The translations under genes were made by a program, and so were the position numbers. DNA of 64,000 nt from Euonymus europaeus (taxonomy: Eukaryota; Streptophyta; Magnoliopsida; Celastrales; Celastraceae), in the NCBI GenBank assembly GCA_963580455.1, contig OY756966.1, positions 21,703,001 through 21,767,000 of the forward strand, read 5' to 3'. The notes below the pieces were generated by a model, which was not told where the DNA came from, made no database searches, and saw only the letters and a program-made list of their open reading frames with translations. Within the stretch, counting starts at the first letter, position 1; each line of letters starts with the position of its first letter. Shown here piece after piece: positions 11,815 through 24,122 of this stretch.

Positions 11815-12010
11815 GATAACGTGTGAAAAATGATCTCACGTGGTTTGAACACATGCAACAAATAGGGGTATTATTTTTACAGTATGAAAGGTTGAGAAAA
11901 CTGAAGTAGGAGGAAGACGCTAAAAAAAGTAGAGGAAGGCCAAAAAAGAAAGACATGGTTTACACAAGAATAAGGGAGGGATAGCTTCAAATAGGAATAG
12001 AAAGTCCAAC
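11815..12010 (+). repeat. LINE 3'-end remnant in ValRS A intron
   Basis: Plus-strand frames read [11 protein letters not shown] and, after a gap, [10 protein letters not shown], resembling the end of plant L1 ORF2 (LRWFGHV ... GRGRPKKTW). The same remnant is at 46575-46770 in copy B, so it predates the duplication. The rest of this intron (11123-12573) shows no gene other than the SINE below. Confidence 0.5.
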
Positions 12011-12140
12011 TTCTCTTGTGAATTCATGTGGCCAACCCTAATTTATTTAAGATGGATTATACATGCAAACATGTCACCTAGTGGTAGAGTTGCAAGGATG
12101 TAACTTCTATGTCACAGGATAAAGGCTTGAATGATACTGA

Positions 12141-12283
12141 CGAACATGTTGCCCAGTAGAGTAACAGGAGTGCAATCTACAGGTCACGGGTTCAATTCAT
12201 AGTAACAGTCGCTCCACATATAATCTGCTTACATACTATTTGTACCCATCTCCGCCCACTGCGAAAGCTTTGTGCACAATAGT
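12141..12283 (+). repeat. Au/TS-like SINE remnant in ValRS A intron
   Basis: A tRNA-like head is visible: AGTAGAGTAACAGG resembles box A, and GGTCACGGGTTCAATTC is a box-B-like stretch. The tail CCCACTGCGAAAGCTTTGTGCAC resembles the conserved Au-SINE 3' part. A related head-like stretch (CCTAGTGGTAGAGTTGC) lies just upstream near 12078. The same element is at 46930-47075 in copy B. Confidence 0.5.
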
Positions 12284-14402
12284 TGTTAACCTCAAAGACT
12301 TTGACGATACAAAGTTAATACTCAAGGCACACAACATGCACATGTGCAATAATTTTGCCAACAAAGTTTGACGCTCTTACTAATAATCTTCCAAATAATA
12401 AATCATTGTATGTTTCATTTAAGCAAGCCCAAGGTTTGCACTTTCTTTCAATTGACTAGTCATCTGAGCTATCTAGAATTTGACCTCACAAGAGGAGAAA
12501 AATATGAAACTTAATTTGTCAGTTACTCTAAATGAATATTTTTGAATGCCACTCTGAATAAATGCAAACATACCAATCAGCAAAGTCGCTCCAAAAAAAA
12601 TCATCTCTCTCTCTTCCAGCATCTCCAAAGAAAAATTTGTCATAGCTTAAGGTCACTGAATCAATAAGCATGTGAAGTTGAGACCTGAAAATAAAATTAG
12701 AAAAGGTAAGGATAACTGTAAATTGAATCAAGCAGACCATAGATTACGGAAATAGGCACCTTACCATCCAACATTCTGGTATGGGAAGCCCAAGTAAAAA
12801 TTTCTCTTCATCAAACTGAAAAATAAATAAATCACCTTAGTTTACAGAAAAATATTTAACAGCTGTGTTTCGAAGAGGACTATTTCTTGCTTTTTGGAGA
12901 GTTCATCGCAAAACTTCAGTCATGGAGAAACTCTGAAACAAGAAACTATAAACTTCTAAGTCAAAACTACTCCTGAAATATCAGTACACAAATTTTTAGC
13001 CCCGCAGTCTTCACATATCTAAAAATTTTATCATTGCGTGATTTTGAAATAGAGTAACATTTTTTGCTTCTATTTTTTCCTTAATTAACAAAGTAACGAA
13101 ATTGTTTGAGGACATGATGTCACAGAAACATTCAACATCAATTACTTAAGAAAAATGCCCATAAAAAGGAGGGTAAGTGAACCTGATGAGCCAGAATCTT
13201 TTCCCAAGAAGATACGTCATTTTCACTCAGTAAATTCTACAACACAAACTTGCCAGCATTCCATAGTTTGTTAGTGAAAGCCTTGTTGGCAGTCAACCTC
13301 TCAGTTGACAGATTGAGGTCCTGGGTCGAAAGCATTCAAGGTTAGCGAAGTAGTAATAAAAGAACCAAGAAGTGATCAATCAAGTAATTGTGGTAGTTGT
13401 GTTTGTGCTTCAGTGTTTGCTTTTAAGGAATTCAAGATAAAAGAACACCTGGCCAGCAGTTCCTAGAGCAAGACTAAATCTTAAAGCATCACCACCAAAC
13501 TCCTTGATTGTGTCAATCGGATCTATTACATTCCCCAGTGTTTTAGACATTTTTCGCCCCTGAAACAGTTGATTGCATCATATGTCAACAAGACACAAAA
13601 TTAAGCAATAGAGGGTAATACAATCTATAAATGGAAAGCCAAAAGCCATGATTCTATCAGAATTAAGTGATTGACAATTTTTTCAAGAAATGTTTTTCCT
13701 TGATTGCTCTTTACAAGACACATCTTGGCGCGCAGATTATCAACAAAATAAATGACATAATACTAGAGCGAGATAATCAACCAAGTAAATCAATTTCATA
13801 GATTTTCGCACACTTCTGTACAAACTGAAATTCAGAAGGAATTATGGAATGACTTGTATGCCATCCAGAATAAACTGAGTTAGAATAGATAAGAATTAAG
13901 AAAATAAATGACTCTTCAGTCTTCACCTGATAGCTTGTATGCGCTAGTCACAAAGAAATTAAACATATATGCTGAGGAAAGATCAAGCCCATTAAGGATT
14001 GCCTCCACTGGAATTTTAAGTCCAACAACGTACAATACTGAAGCATAATTCTGGTGCTTGTTGCATTTTCATCAGAAGTTGAACCACATAGTTAAAGAAT
14101 GAAAAGATACGTGACAAAGTGACACGTTAAAAAAAATGAAGGAAAAGTGAAAAGATTGCTAGCACCTTAATTATCCTTAAATCTAACAGAAGGATCTTAC
14201 TAGGAAAAGTGACCGTAAAATCAAGCTTGTGGGGAGTGGTAGAGACCTTTGAATAAGTTTAGTTGAGTTCTATCCTTTGTATGAAACCTGGATTCTGACT
14301 TTTATCGAGGCAAGAGAAAAATAATGTAGAAGGCTAAAATATTGCTCATGCTGGAATTTTCTAGCATTCTCTGCTGCAACCTTATACATCCCTCTTTCCA
14401 CT

Positions 14403-14469
14403 CATTTATAGAATTTTCCTTTCAGTTCTTTTCCGTTCAGTTCATTTATAGAATTTTCCTTTCAGTTCT
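14403..14469. repeat. Short direct repeat at a deletion junction in ValRS A
   Basis: The phrase CATTTATAGAATTTTCCTTT followed by CAGTTCT occurs twice, at 14403-14429 and 14443-14469. Left of it the sequence follows copy B up to about 49205; right of it copy B resumes at about 55789. The repeat therefore marks where the intervening DNA, including one exon, was lost in copy A, and looks like templated filler from end joining. Confidence 0.7.
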
Positions 14470-15439
14470 ATATTATTGATGCAACTAGACCACTTAGAAA
14501 TGACTTTAACTCTTCTTATTCTAGAACGGTAACTTTTGACATTTAATTACATAAAAATGTAAATGCAAAGTTAAACTCGTTTGAAATTTTTGTGTTAGAC
14601 ATAGCACCATCTTACCTCAACTATTTTAGAAACAAAGCATGTGATGATGTGAATAAGACAGTAAGACCCTACCTGGGCAAATAGAAAAGAGGAATACGTT
14701 ATGTGTGTGGTCATAAGAAATTTGAGATGAATTGTAAGGGAGGGTCTTCACCTGTAGACTTGGTATAGATACATGAATTTGCACACGAGTGCTTAACATA
14801 GTAAAGTTAGGAAATAGACTTGAGGAGGATGAAGGAGATACCAGAGATAGTGGCTAGCTCCTCTACACATCTTAAGATCTGTTTAGTTAAATACAAGATT
14901 GCCCTGATTCTCAGTAACTGTATAATTTATTATGGAACATGATTAGGCTACGTGGTAACTGATAAGTGCCATCCACCCTCACACTCACCATATCCCCACC
15001 CACTTCTTTCTGTGGTGGAGGCAGTTTTGTGAATTCAAACCATCCCACTGCCTCCAAAAAGTCAACTACAGGCCAATCACAATGCTTGCCTCTATATCAA
15101 AGTGAATATATTGTATCCATAGTCATTCAATAGAAATCGATACGTGAAATTGAAACAACAGGAGACAGCTAAAGAGTTGTTTACCCAGTTTCAAGCACTG
15201 TTGTTGGATAAAATTTCTTGAAATCCTCCGCTGAATCATCCGGCCACCCCAGAGTACTGAAAGGCCAAAGTGCACTGAGAAAGAAGCAGCACACAATCAG
15301 GTAAATTTTCAAAGGGCATAGGCATAGCATTTGCCACATAATGAAATCTAAGAAATGTGACCTAAGCACATAATAAAACATCAGTACTTCCCTTGTCAAT
15401 TTATTTCAAATGAAGAAAGAAAACTCATTTTGAGGGGTA

Positions 15440-15600
15440 AATTGTGGCTTTAAAGAGAAATGGAAGACCCAAAACAAAACAAAAAACATGGGAAGAAGTA
15501 ATCAGAAAATATATGGGCTCCATAATATTAGTGGAGAATGGAGAGTATAGCTCTAGATGGCAACAAATGGAGAAGGAGAATCCTCATAGTGTATTCAAAA
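15440..15600 (+). repeat. LINE 3'-end-like remnant in ValRS A
   Basis: The frame reads [23 protein letters not shown], of which GRPK..KTWEEVI resembles the last residues of L1-type ORF2. A matching, more damaged copy lies at 56725-56890 in copy B. Probably an old intronic LINE or SINE-like insertion. Confidence 0.35.
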
Positions 15601-15697
15601 TAATTTCTTTTATCGATTCCTGTACCTGATCCAGCAAAACTTTTTCGAACAAAGGCTTTGATGATGATGAAATTTTGGCTTAAGAACATGATGTACA

Positions 15698-15865
15698 TGT
15701 TTGAAGATGCAGCAGAAACAGAACTTTCCGTATTTCTTTATTGAATCAAAAAATGATAGATACAGAGATTACACAAGAAAGAATATTATATACACTTGGG
15801 ATTTATTTAGGAAAATACTAAACTACCCTTCTATAATAATCCTAATACATCTATATCCCCCAACA
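15698..15865 (-). repeat. 3' LTR of copia element C
   Basis: On the plus strand it runs from TGTTTGAAGATGCAGC to CCCCCAACA. Aligned by eye with the other LTR (20020-20186) it shows several substitutions and small indels, so the insertion is not recent. A polypurine tract (minus strand CCAACTTGAGGGGAG, 15866-15880) adjoins its inner edge. Confidence 0.85.
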
Positions 15866-15871
15866 CTCCCC

Positions 15872-17030
15872 TCAAGTTGGAGCAAAAATATTGATCATGC
15901 CCAACTTGTGACATAGCTCAACAAATTGACCTTTCCAGAGGGCTTTAATAAAGATATCACCAAGCTGCTCTTTTGATCTAACATACACTGCAAGAATTCG
16001 CTTGGTCTTCACAATTAAGTCCCAGATGAAATGACAATCTACCTCAATGTGTTTGGTACGCTCATGAAAAATAGGATTAGAGGCAATATACATAGCTGCT
16101 TGATTATCACAAAACATTTTCATTGGTGATAGAGATGGAAAACATATTTCTTGAAGTAAGGACTGAACCCACATCATTTCACAAGCAGTGTGTGCCATAA
16201 CATGGTACTCTGCTTCTGCACTTGATCGAGCCACCACATTTTCTTTCCTACTTTTCCAAGTAACTAAATTATCACCAAGGAAAACACAATAACTTGAAAT
16301 TGACCTTCTGTCAATACAATCTCCTACACAGTCAGCATCACTAAATCCTCTAATTTCAAATGTTTTAGAACGTCTAAAACATAATCCTAAACCAAGAGCA
16401 CCCTTGAGAGATTTAACAATTCTACAAGCTACATCCCAATGCTCCACACGAGGATCCTGCATGAATTGACTCACAACACCAATAGCAAAGGAAATATTTG
16501 GACGAGTAATTGTCAGATAAATTAATTTGCCCTGCCAAGCGTCGATATCTACTTGGATGCTCAAACAGGTTTCCATCATCCCTACTAAACTTGACATTAG
16601 GATCCATCGAAGTTAAAACAGGTTTAGCTCCTAATAAACCAATATCCTATAATAGGTCAATAACATATTTCCACTGCCAGAATGATAAACCATTCTTGGA
16701 TCTTGCCACTTCAATTCCCAAGAAGTAGCAGAGTGTCCCAAGATCCTTTACACTAAAAAGATGATTAAGAAACCGTTTGAGTTCTTGAATGTCTGATAAA
16801 TCGCTGCCAGTGACCACAATATCATCTGCATAAACCACCAAAATAATGCAGCCACTCGCACTATGTTTCACAAAGACCGAGTGATCTACAACCACTTGTT
16901 GCATACCAAATTGCAACACAACATTATTGAACTTCTCAAACCATGCTCTAGGAGATTGTTTAAGCCCATATATGGCTTTATGTAAATGACAGACCTTCTT
17001 GGACTCCCCCTGAGCAATATACCCAGCAGG
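15872..17030 (-). pseudogene. copia reverse transcriptase and RNase H (element C)
   Basis: Two broken frames. 16647-16919 has VVYADDIVVTGSD, the RT active-site YADD. 15872-16597 has the connection and RNase H: PNISFAIGVVSQFM, GFSDADCVGD, RSSAEAEYHVMAH, CDNQAAMYIASNP and HIEVDCHFI. It ends INIFAPT with a stop codon inside the polypurine tract. A frameshift and stops lie between the parts near 16600-16646. Confidence 0.8.
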
Positions 17031-18389
17031 TTACTCTACATAAACTTCCTCTTGTAAATCCCCATGTAAGAAGGCACTTTTAATATCCAGTTGATACAAA
17101 GGCCAATCTTTGGTTATAGCAACAGCCAACAGAACATGAACAGAAGACAACCGGGCAACTGGACAAAAAGTTTCAAAGTAATCCACTTCATAGGTTTGTG
17201 TATACCTCTTAGCAATCAACCGAGCCTTATACCGCTCAACACGACCATCAGGTAAATATTTAATAGCATAAACCCATCGACAACCAACAACATGTCGTCC
17301 AGGTGATAGATCTGTAAGAGTCCAAGTGTTATTACGATGTAATGCAGCCATCTCATCATCCATAGCTTGCTTCCATATAGGTATCGAAAAAGCCTGTGTG
17401 AAACAAACAGGAATACAAGTGGAGGATAGAGAAGTAACAAAAAAGGTAAAGGAAAGTGATAAATTTGAGAAGGAAACAAACTGAGCAAAAGGATGTTGAG
17501 TACAAGATTGTTTACCTTTATGAAGAGCAATACGAAGATCAGAAGGAGATGCTTGAGGGGGTGAAGGATCCAACGATGAAACATCAAGAATAACTGGAAC
17601 TTGTAGCGAAGGAGACGATGGTGGAACTGCTTGAGAAACTAGCATTGATTGAAACCGAGTACCCCGATGAAAAGCTTTTAAAGGTGAAGAGCTATCAACA
17701 GAAACTGATGAAGGGTGAACTTCTTCTACATGCTCAACAGGAGAAATTGGAATAGGTAAAGGAACAGGCATCAAGGAGGAAGGAGTTGTTGAAGAAAAAT
17801 AGGGCACGTCATCAAAGAAGCTGACATCAGAACTAATAAGATATCGACGAGAAATAGGATCCCAACAACGATATCCTTTCTGTGTGTGGGAGTACCCAAC
17901 AAAGACACACTTGGTAGCCCGAGCATTTAACTTATCATTACCACCCTGTAAAACCTGAACAAAACATTTACTGCCAAAGACATGGGGGGTAAAAGGAAAA
18001 GCAGAAAGTGAGGGAAATAAAATAGAAAAAGGAGATTTTCCATCTAAAACAACAGACGGCATACGATTAATCAAGTGACAAGCAATTAAAACAACATCAC
18101 CCCAATAAGGTTTGGGAACATGAATCTGGTACGAGCAATATCAAGTAAATGGCTATTCTTATGCTTAGCAACACCATTTTGTTGTGGTGCGTGAGAGCAA
18201 GAGTTTTCATGAATAATACCTTGAGCTGCACAAAAAGAAGATAGAGATCCTTTAACATACTCAAGAGCACTATCAGAACGTAATATGTACGAATAGAGGA
18301 GCCAAACTAAGTCTATATTTCATTATAAAAAACTTGAAAAACAGAGGCAACATCAGAACAATGCTTGAGTAAAAACAACCAGAACTTGA
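17031..18389 (-). pseudogene. copia integrase and RT N-terminal region (element C)
   Basis: From about 18389 the integrase core is picked up (WLFLLKHCSDV), with its first half missing. A 347-codon open stretch at 17031-18074 then holds RMPSVVLDGKSPFSILFP, GYSHTQKGYRCWDP, a Pro/Ser linker and the RT start: GCRWVYAIKYLPDGRVERYK and QLDIKSAFLHGDL with the first catalytic Asp. A TAA replaces a Gln codon just after VYVE at 17031. Confidence 0.75.
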
Positions 18390-19543
18390 CAAGTACGACC
18401 ATCAGCAACAGTAATTGTGCTAGGAACAGAAGCAGAATTAAAACCAGTAAAATGATGGGACTGACCAGTAATATGAGTAGAGGCACCTGAGTCAATAACT
18501 CAGGGTCGGAGACTATGTACATGACAACAAGAAAAGTTACTTGATTGAGTGATAGCATCAACATCATTGGAAGATGATTGTTTTGAGCGATGGAGAAGAG
18601 AATCATACTCGGCCTGGGAGATAGTAATGGTGGATGGAACAGATACAGAAGCAGCTGATGAATCATGAGAGATAGCAACATTAGCAATACTAGACCTTGA
18701 AAACCCAGAGGTACCACCGGAGAACTGCCGAGACTGTGAATTGCGCTCCCATGGCTTATCATGTTTATCAAAACAACGATCAACAGTATGATTATCTTTC
18801 CCACAAAAGGTACATTTTCGAACTCCCCCTCGACCATGACCACGATTAGTGGAGCCACAAATAAGAGCCGATGGAGAACTATCAATACGGCACTATCACC
18901 AGTAATTGAAGGAGTGGCCCGAGATATGCGAGAGTAAGTAGCAGGTAATGAAGGAAGAGTGCTATCAGTAGCTAAAATTTGACTCCGAATAGGCTGATAC
19001 TGCGAATCAAGAGAATTGAGATACATGGACACACATAACTCCTCTCATTGTTTCTTCAAAATAGACAAATCAGTATTTAATGGATGATAGACACATAATT
19101 CATCCCATAAACCCTTACACCTGGCACAATGCTCTGGAGTAGGCCGACCATTCTGTTTTAGGTGAAATAATTGTTCATAAAGTTTAAAGATATGAGAAGC
19201 ATTACCAGCAAGTGAATAGGTCTCTTCTACTGATTCTCACACCTCCTTTGCAGTGTCCAGAACCATAACATTGGCTGAAATATCAGGTTCCATTAGCCCA
19301 TAGCCAAGTTAAAACAACAGAACTTTCAGAAGACCATTCAGAGTAACCTTTGTCATCAGTAGAAGGTGGATTGTTGATAACTAATTGAAATTTCTTTCTG
19401 GCACTTAAAGCTACTTGCATAGCCTGAGCCCACAGCAAATAATTGCGACCATTCAACCGAACGGAACAAATATTAAGACTCCCAAGGTCACGAGACATAT
19501 CTGATGTCGCAAATACACTCGAGGAGGGCATAGTTCCAGACAT
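18390..19543 (-). pseudogene. copia gag and protease remains (element C)
   Basis: It starts at 19543 with MSGTMPSSSVFATSD. LNICSVRLNGRNYLLWAQAM is a typical copia gag start; the gag core follows with frame changes near 19280 and 19033. A zinc knuckle lies around 18780-18830 (CGKDNHTVDRC in a shifted frame). The protease region reads VIDSGASTHITGQSHHF near 18470-18500, preceded by an in-frame stop. The strand then jumps from ADGRTCQV straight to the integrase core. Confidence 0.7.
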
Positions 19544-20019
19544 TGTAACGATAAGACAGGAGCAAAACAACTGATAGAATCACCAGGAAACCAAAAACCA
19601 CTCGAGTAATGTCACCAATACACCAGAAAACACACAGATTGGATCGGAAATAACTAGCTCACCAGATGAACAACCCAGAAACACCACCAGAAACGCACAG
19701 ACTGGATCGGAAAAGGCCACCCAAAAACAAACTAGCTGGATCGATCGCAAAAGACCACCCGGAAGGAAACAAACTGGATCGGAGGAGTAGCTCAGCGGAT
19801 CGGAAAAGACCACCCAGAATCGGAAAAGGCCACCCAAAAATAAACAAATTGGATTGAAACCACCCAAAAACACACACCAGAAAAACAGAAGGTTGCTGCG
19901 ACCAAAGACCAGAAGCATACAAGATCAAATCGCAACACAAGCAATACAAGACAACACCTAGATGAACTAGAGAACAAGATCGGAAGGAGGAAACTACTGG
20001 AACCAGCACTCCGATACCA

Positions 20020-20186
20020 TGTTTGAAGACGCAGTAGAAACAGAACTTTCTGTATTTCTATATTGAATCAAAAAATGACAGATACAGAGATTACACAAGA
20101 AAGAATATTATGTACACTTAGGATTTATTTTGGAAAATCTAAACTACCCTTCTATAATAATCCTAATACATTTATATCCCTCAAAA
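20020..20186 (-). repeat. 5' LTR of copia element C
   Basis: On the plus strand it begins TGTTTGAAGACGCAG and ends CCCTCAAAA, where the expected terminal CA has mutated. Its inner edge is followed on the minus strand by TGGTATCGGAGTGCT (20005-20019), the initiator tRNA-Met primer site. Confidence 0.85.
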
Positions 20187-23100
20187 GTACAATTGCGTCA
20201 ATTGACTACGAAAGCAATTTGAGATTTGGATGTTAGAAAGTACAAATTCGTCAGATTAAATTTCCTCCATAGTGTCACAGTATTTTTTAAATGCTATCAA
20301 CAACCAAACACTGGAATACAAGAAACATTAATCATCAAAATCATCAAAAAGTTTTAATCACCAAAAATTTGGGGCCTTTGGGCAGGTAACACTAATGCAC
20401 ACAAAAATAAACATAACAGTTGAAACTCTATTTTGCAAAGAATTATCATAAAATACCCCATCTCCTTCCCCCGGCCTCCCTCACTGTAAATACCAAAAAA
20501 CATGAAATGAACCAAAAAGTTTGCACAAAAAAAAACCACCCATGCAACAATTCACAACTAAACAAATTCTTGTACCTATAAGCACATATAGCAAGAAGGG
20601 AATACAAGTTTTGGGTGAAATAAATTACCTTGAAAACCAAGTGTCAAGAACATCTGGATCCCGGTATATCTCAACATCTTTTCCATATTTCTCATAAGTT
20701 TTCTCCAAGGTCTCATCCACACTCCGTGCAACCATAAAGTCTTCATCAGGGTCCTTTCTCACAACGTACCAAACTGGGATGCGATGTCCCCACCAAAGTT
20801 GTCTGCTTATAAACCAACCCTTAATGTTTGATAGCCAGTGCTTATAAATCTACGATCAATAGGAAAAAAATGAAAAGAAATCACAGAAATTGGTAAAGCA
20901 TGTTGCAGTTAGAAAAACAATTTTTTTTACAGACAAAGTTGATAATGAACAACAGCCGCAGTGTAAGACTGGCGTTTTTTTTAGTCTTTTAGACGACATA
21001 TGTGAATGGTTCAGCAACAAAATTACAGGAGGCCACAAGATAACCATAAGGGCACATCTACCAGCCCGATGCTACTGAACTAAGCACCTCAAAAAACCGC
21101 CAAACATTCAAACAGAGAAAACTAGTTAATCTGTACAGCACAGGAGTTATGAAGGCACATAATGCATCATCCTTCTCAATGTGACATACCTTTTCGAATC
21201 TTTCAGGAATAATATTTAAATCTCCCTTTTCAACTGCATGAAGGGCTTTCTCTGATAGGGCCTCCATAGTCACAAACCATTGCGTACTTATTAATGGCTC
21301 AATTGCCTAATATGAGTCATGAAAAATAGTAGAAGAGCAAAACTGATTAGTCATTGGTTCAATTAACTTTCGGTTCAAGATCATATAAAATTATAAAGCA
21401 TTATAAGTGAAAACCCAAGCGACATACTTCCCCACCACGTTGGGATCTCGGAACTCATAAGGTGTGAGGCTCCTTTTTTACAGCTAAACCTGTCTCCTCA
21501 AGATCTGACCACAATTTCTTACGTGCCTCAAACCGGTCAAGACCACTAATATTTCAAGAGTCATTAGTACCATATGTTAGACAAATCAATAAAGCATACT
21601 TTGCTTTCATTATTGTTCAACAATTGAATGAGATTTACCAGAACAGTCCAGCAACCTCATTAAGAGTCACATCTTTGTTCATCACATTAAGTATTGGAAG
21701 GCCAAGCTTTCTAGCAAGAAGATAATCATTAGGATCATGTCCAGGGCTTATCTTCAAGACGCCTGTCCCAAAGTCTTTGTCTACATACTGTCGTAACAGA
21801 AAAAACATATTACTCCAAAAATTAAATTATTTATCTGGATGAAAGGATAAACCAATAAAATAATTTCTTCCCACAAAAGAATTAAGGAGCAAAAATGATA
21901 GATACTCGCAGAATATGTGAATGTAAGCACATATAGATAAAAGTAAATGAGAATTATAGCATCATTTGAATATTTTCGCGGCTCTTAATGGAAACCAAAA
22001 GCTAGTGGATGAACTTCAAGCACCTGTCCCATCAGGTTTGGGAAGGTGTTGCTGCATCCTTTATGGAAATGGGTATGACAGGTCCATTCTAAATATCCAT
22101 TTCCATAAATGCCCTTTATGCATGAGAATGCAATTCAGAAATTACTCTCTTATTCTAGGGCATTACTTATGAAATTTCCTGTAGGCAAGTTGGCGTAGGG
22201 AAGGTTTGAACTCATGGCCTCTTTATCATGGGCCTGCAACGAGGGAAAGTCTTAAAACTGCTATAAAGAATTCAGTCTTTGAGGGATGCCCCAAGCCCAG
22301 GCAACAGTGCAATGCATGGGCGACATTCAAAAGCTCCAGTAGCAAGCTAATGTGTTTGAGCCCTCCCCCTTAAAAAAATAATTTAATATCATGCAGGTCG
22401 ACGACCCACATATCAGATATTAAACTGATAAATACAGAATTCAAGTAAATACTTCATGAAGGATGAGTCAAGAATGCCAAAAGCAACAACCAAGTTAAAA
22501 CAAAGAGGATAAAAATGCTGATCAGAAGTGGCTCAATCCACTGAAAGGCACACAAGTCTTAATAAGAAAAAACAAAATTGAAACAAATAACAGGAAGAAT
22601 CTGAAAGAAGACTTTTGGTGGCTTATCAAAATTGGCTAGGAAAGAAAATGCAGAAGTGTGTTCTATGTGCAATAAATATGAAAAGATAAAATCTAAAACC
22701 CAAATTGTATGACCTGATCTGGTTCATTGCATGGACAGTAGAAAAGGATTACATCTCAAGAAGAAGAAAAAAAAGATGCAAATGCACAAAAATACTGTGC
22801 CTTTTTTCCTTGCAAACTAGTTTAAACTTGTATAACAGAAAATAATATCAAAAAATATCAATGCCGTTTTGTGCATATGGACATGCTGCAGAAAGAAAAG
22901 ATCCCAAGGAAGGCATGAAATGAAACTCATCTGAATTCTGAACCAATCAGTAGACTATAAAATTATTTGAAACCAAATTTCTGCAAAGTAATATTCATTT
23001 TCAAAAGACCTTCAAATAATATCTCATTTTAATAAATTTTCATTTTGAAAGGTACACAGGTCTGCATCCCGGCCATGTTCGTTCATCCACAGTGCACCTT

Positions 23101-23337
23101 TCTCGCCTTCAAATAGAGATCAAGAGTCCAAAAATGCCTAATTATGCAACTAGATAGAGGCATGCCCATGAACTAGACCTATAAATCATTTACCAATAAA
23201 CAACAATGTTGAATTCAAAAATCTCTTACAAAAAGGTATATGAATGCCTTTACCTTGTCAGAGACAATAGGAACATGACGACCATGTGTCATAGGAACTA
23301 TAGCCATCCTCCCAATGTACTTGGAATAGCATTCATC

Positions 23338-24122
23338 CTGCACAGAGTAATCAAATCTAATTCAAACTTACATTCCAGCAATGGCTATAACTTTTTCGAT
23401 ATTACATGTAATAGATGTATGGAAGAAATACAAATCATAATGCTTATATCAAAGAGATTCTTAGTGATTCTTCAAAGGATACAAGGGCTAAGTATATAAC
23501 CCCATAAACAGTTCGGCTACGTTTGGTATGCTGGATTACTAGTAGGATTGGACTATATTGGACTATTTTAGTACAATCCTATGTTTGGTCACAAAAATAA
23601 TCAAACTATCCAATATTCCAAGTATACTTTTATTCCAATTTTATCCCTTTCAACCCCTTATTAGTTATTTATTAATTCTACCTGTTATGCTTCCATCTTT
23701 AGAGCTTCCATTACTCTCATCATCCACAGCTGGGGTGCCTATATGTCATCTGCAGGACTTTTGTCATTAGGATTTTCTCCTCCATCATTTTCTTTGATCT
23801 TGTAATCATCTTCACTGTATTCTGTAAGTTTCCAGGTGATGAACTCTGCTACATTCTCTGTACTCACCTCCATTACTCTCACCATCGAGGGCTGGGGGGC
23901 CTATATGTCATTCGAATGACTCGCTGGTTCCAGTAACTGTCCTTTAAGACTAAATATAGGACCATAAAAGTTCTCCAGAGCTCCAATAATCCACCCTTCT
24001 ACATGTGGATTAGTTTCTTCTTACTTTATTTTTTAAAATTTTTCTATAAGAAGCCATTCTCATTGAGATGGCAACCCTGTACTGTTCCCTTTGCTTCTAC
24101 AACAAAGACTTGCTATTGCATC
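23338..24122. other. Spacer between ValRS A and the PPR gene
   Basis: No gene seen. Homology with copy B continues to about 23625, just as far as copy B runs before its copia insertion at 60357. The part at 23515-23610 has MITE-like wording (GGCTACGTTTGGTATG) but no partner end. The expected N-terminal ValRS exons are absent here. Confidence 0.5.

Larger units (their letters stand above)
15698..20186 (-). mobile_element. Ty1/copia element C, both LTRs present, inserted in ValRS A intron
   Basis: A structurally complete minus-strand element: 5' LTR at 20020-20186, primer site, gag, protease, integrase, RT, RNase H, polypurine tract, 3' LTR at 15698-15865. A target duplication GTACA flanks it (15693-15697 and 20187-20191); copy B has a single uninterrupted GTACA at the matching site near 56970. 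Coding is broken by frameshifts and stops, and about 0.7 kb between protease and the integrase core is deleted near 18380. It inserted after the segmental duplication, because copy B lacks it. Confidence 0.92.
10975..23337 (-). pseudogene. Valyl-tRNA synthetase copy A (organellar type), pseudogene
   Basis: Eleven exons match copy B and organellar-type plant ValRS. In transcription order they are 23254-23337, 21639-21787, 21428-21545, 21190-21306, 20629-20849, 15185-15274, 13449-13559, 13183-13320, 12765-12815, 12574-12684 and 10975-11122. Damage: the exon for [15 protein letters not shown] (50246-50357 in copy B) is deleted. Codon CAG became TAG at 13237-13239 in the exon starting [10 protein letters not shown] 2-bp deletion shifts the exon at 12574-12684 (111 bp against 113 in B). 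The five C-terminal exons are gone beyond 10937, and no N-terminal exons are seen before the PPR gene. The class I GRKMSKT site (13549-13559 region), the editing-domain block [12 protein letters not shown] and GHRIPVW are still readable. A copia element sits in the intron at 15698-20186. It cannot make an enzyme. Confidence 0.9.

Noticed and set aside
14620..14960. Zinc-knuckle-like word ([10 protein letters not shown]) in an intron shared by both ValRS copies
   Set aside because: The first Cys pair is missing and no gag context surrounds it; too weak to call.
19580..20009. Overlapping hydrophobic frames on the minus strand and a charged repeat frame on the plus strand
   Set aside because: This is the untranslated leader of copia C between the primer site and gag; a short genomic phrase (GATCGGAAAAG...CCACC) recurs there and creates the repetitive translations.
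23515..23640. MITE-like end (GGCTACGTTTGGTATG) next to ValRS A
   Set aside because: No inverted partner was found within a reasonable distance in either copy, so no element can be drawn.
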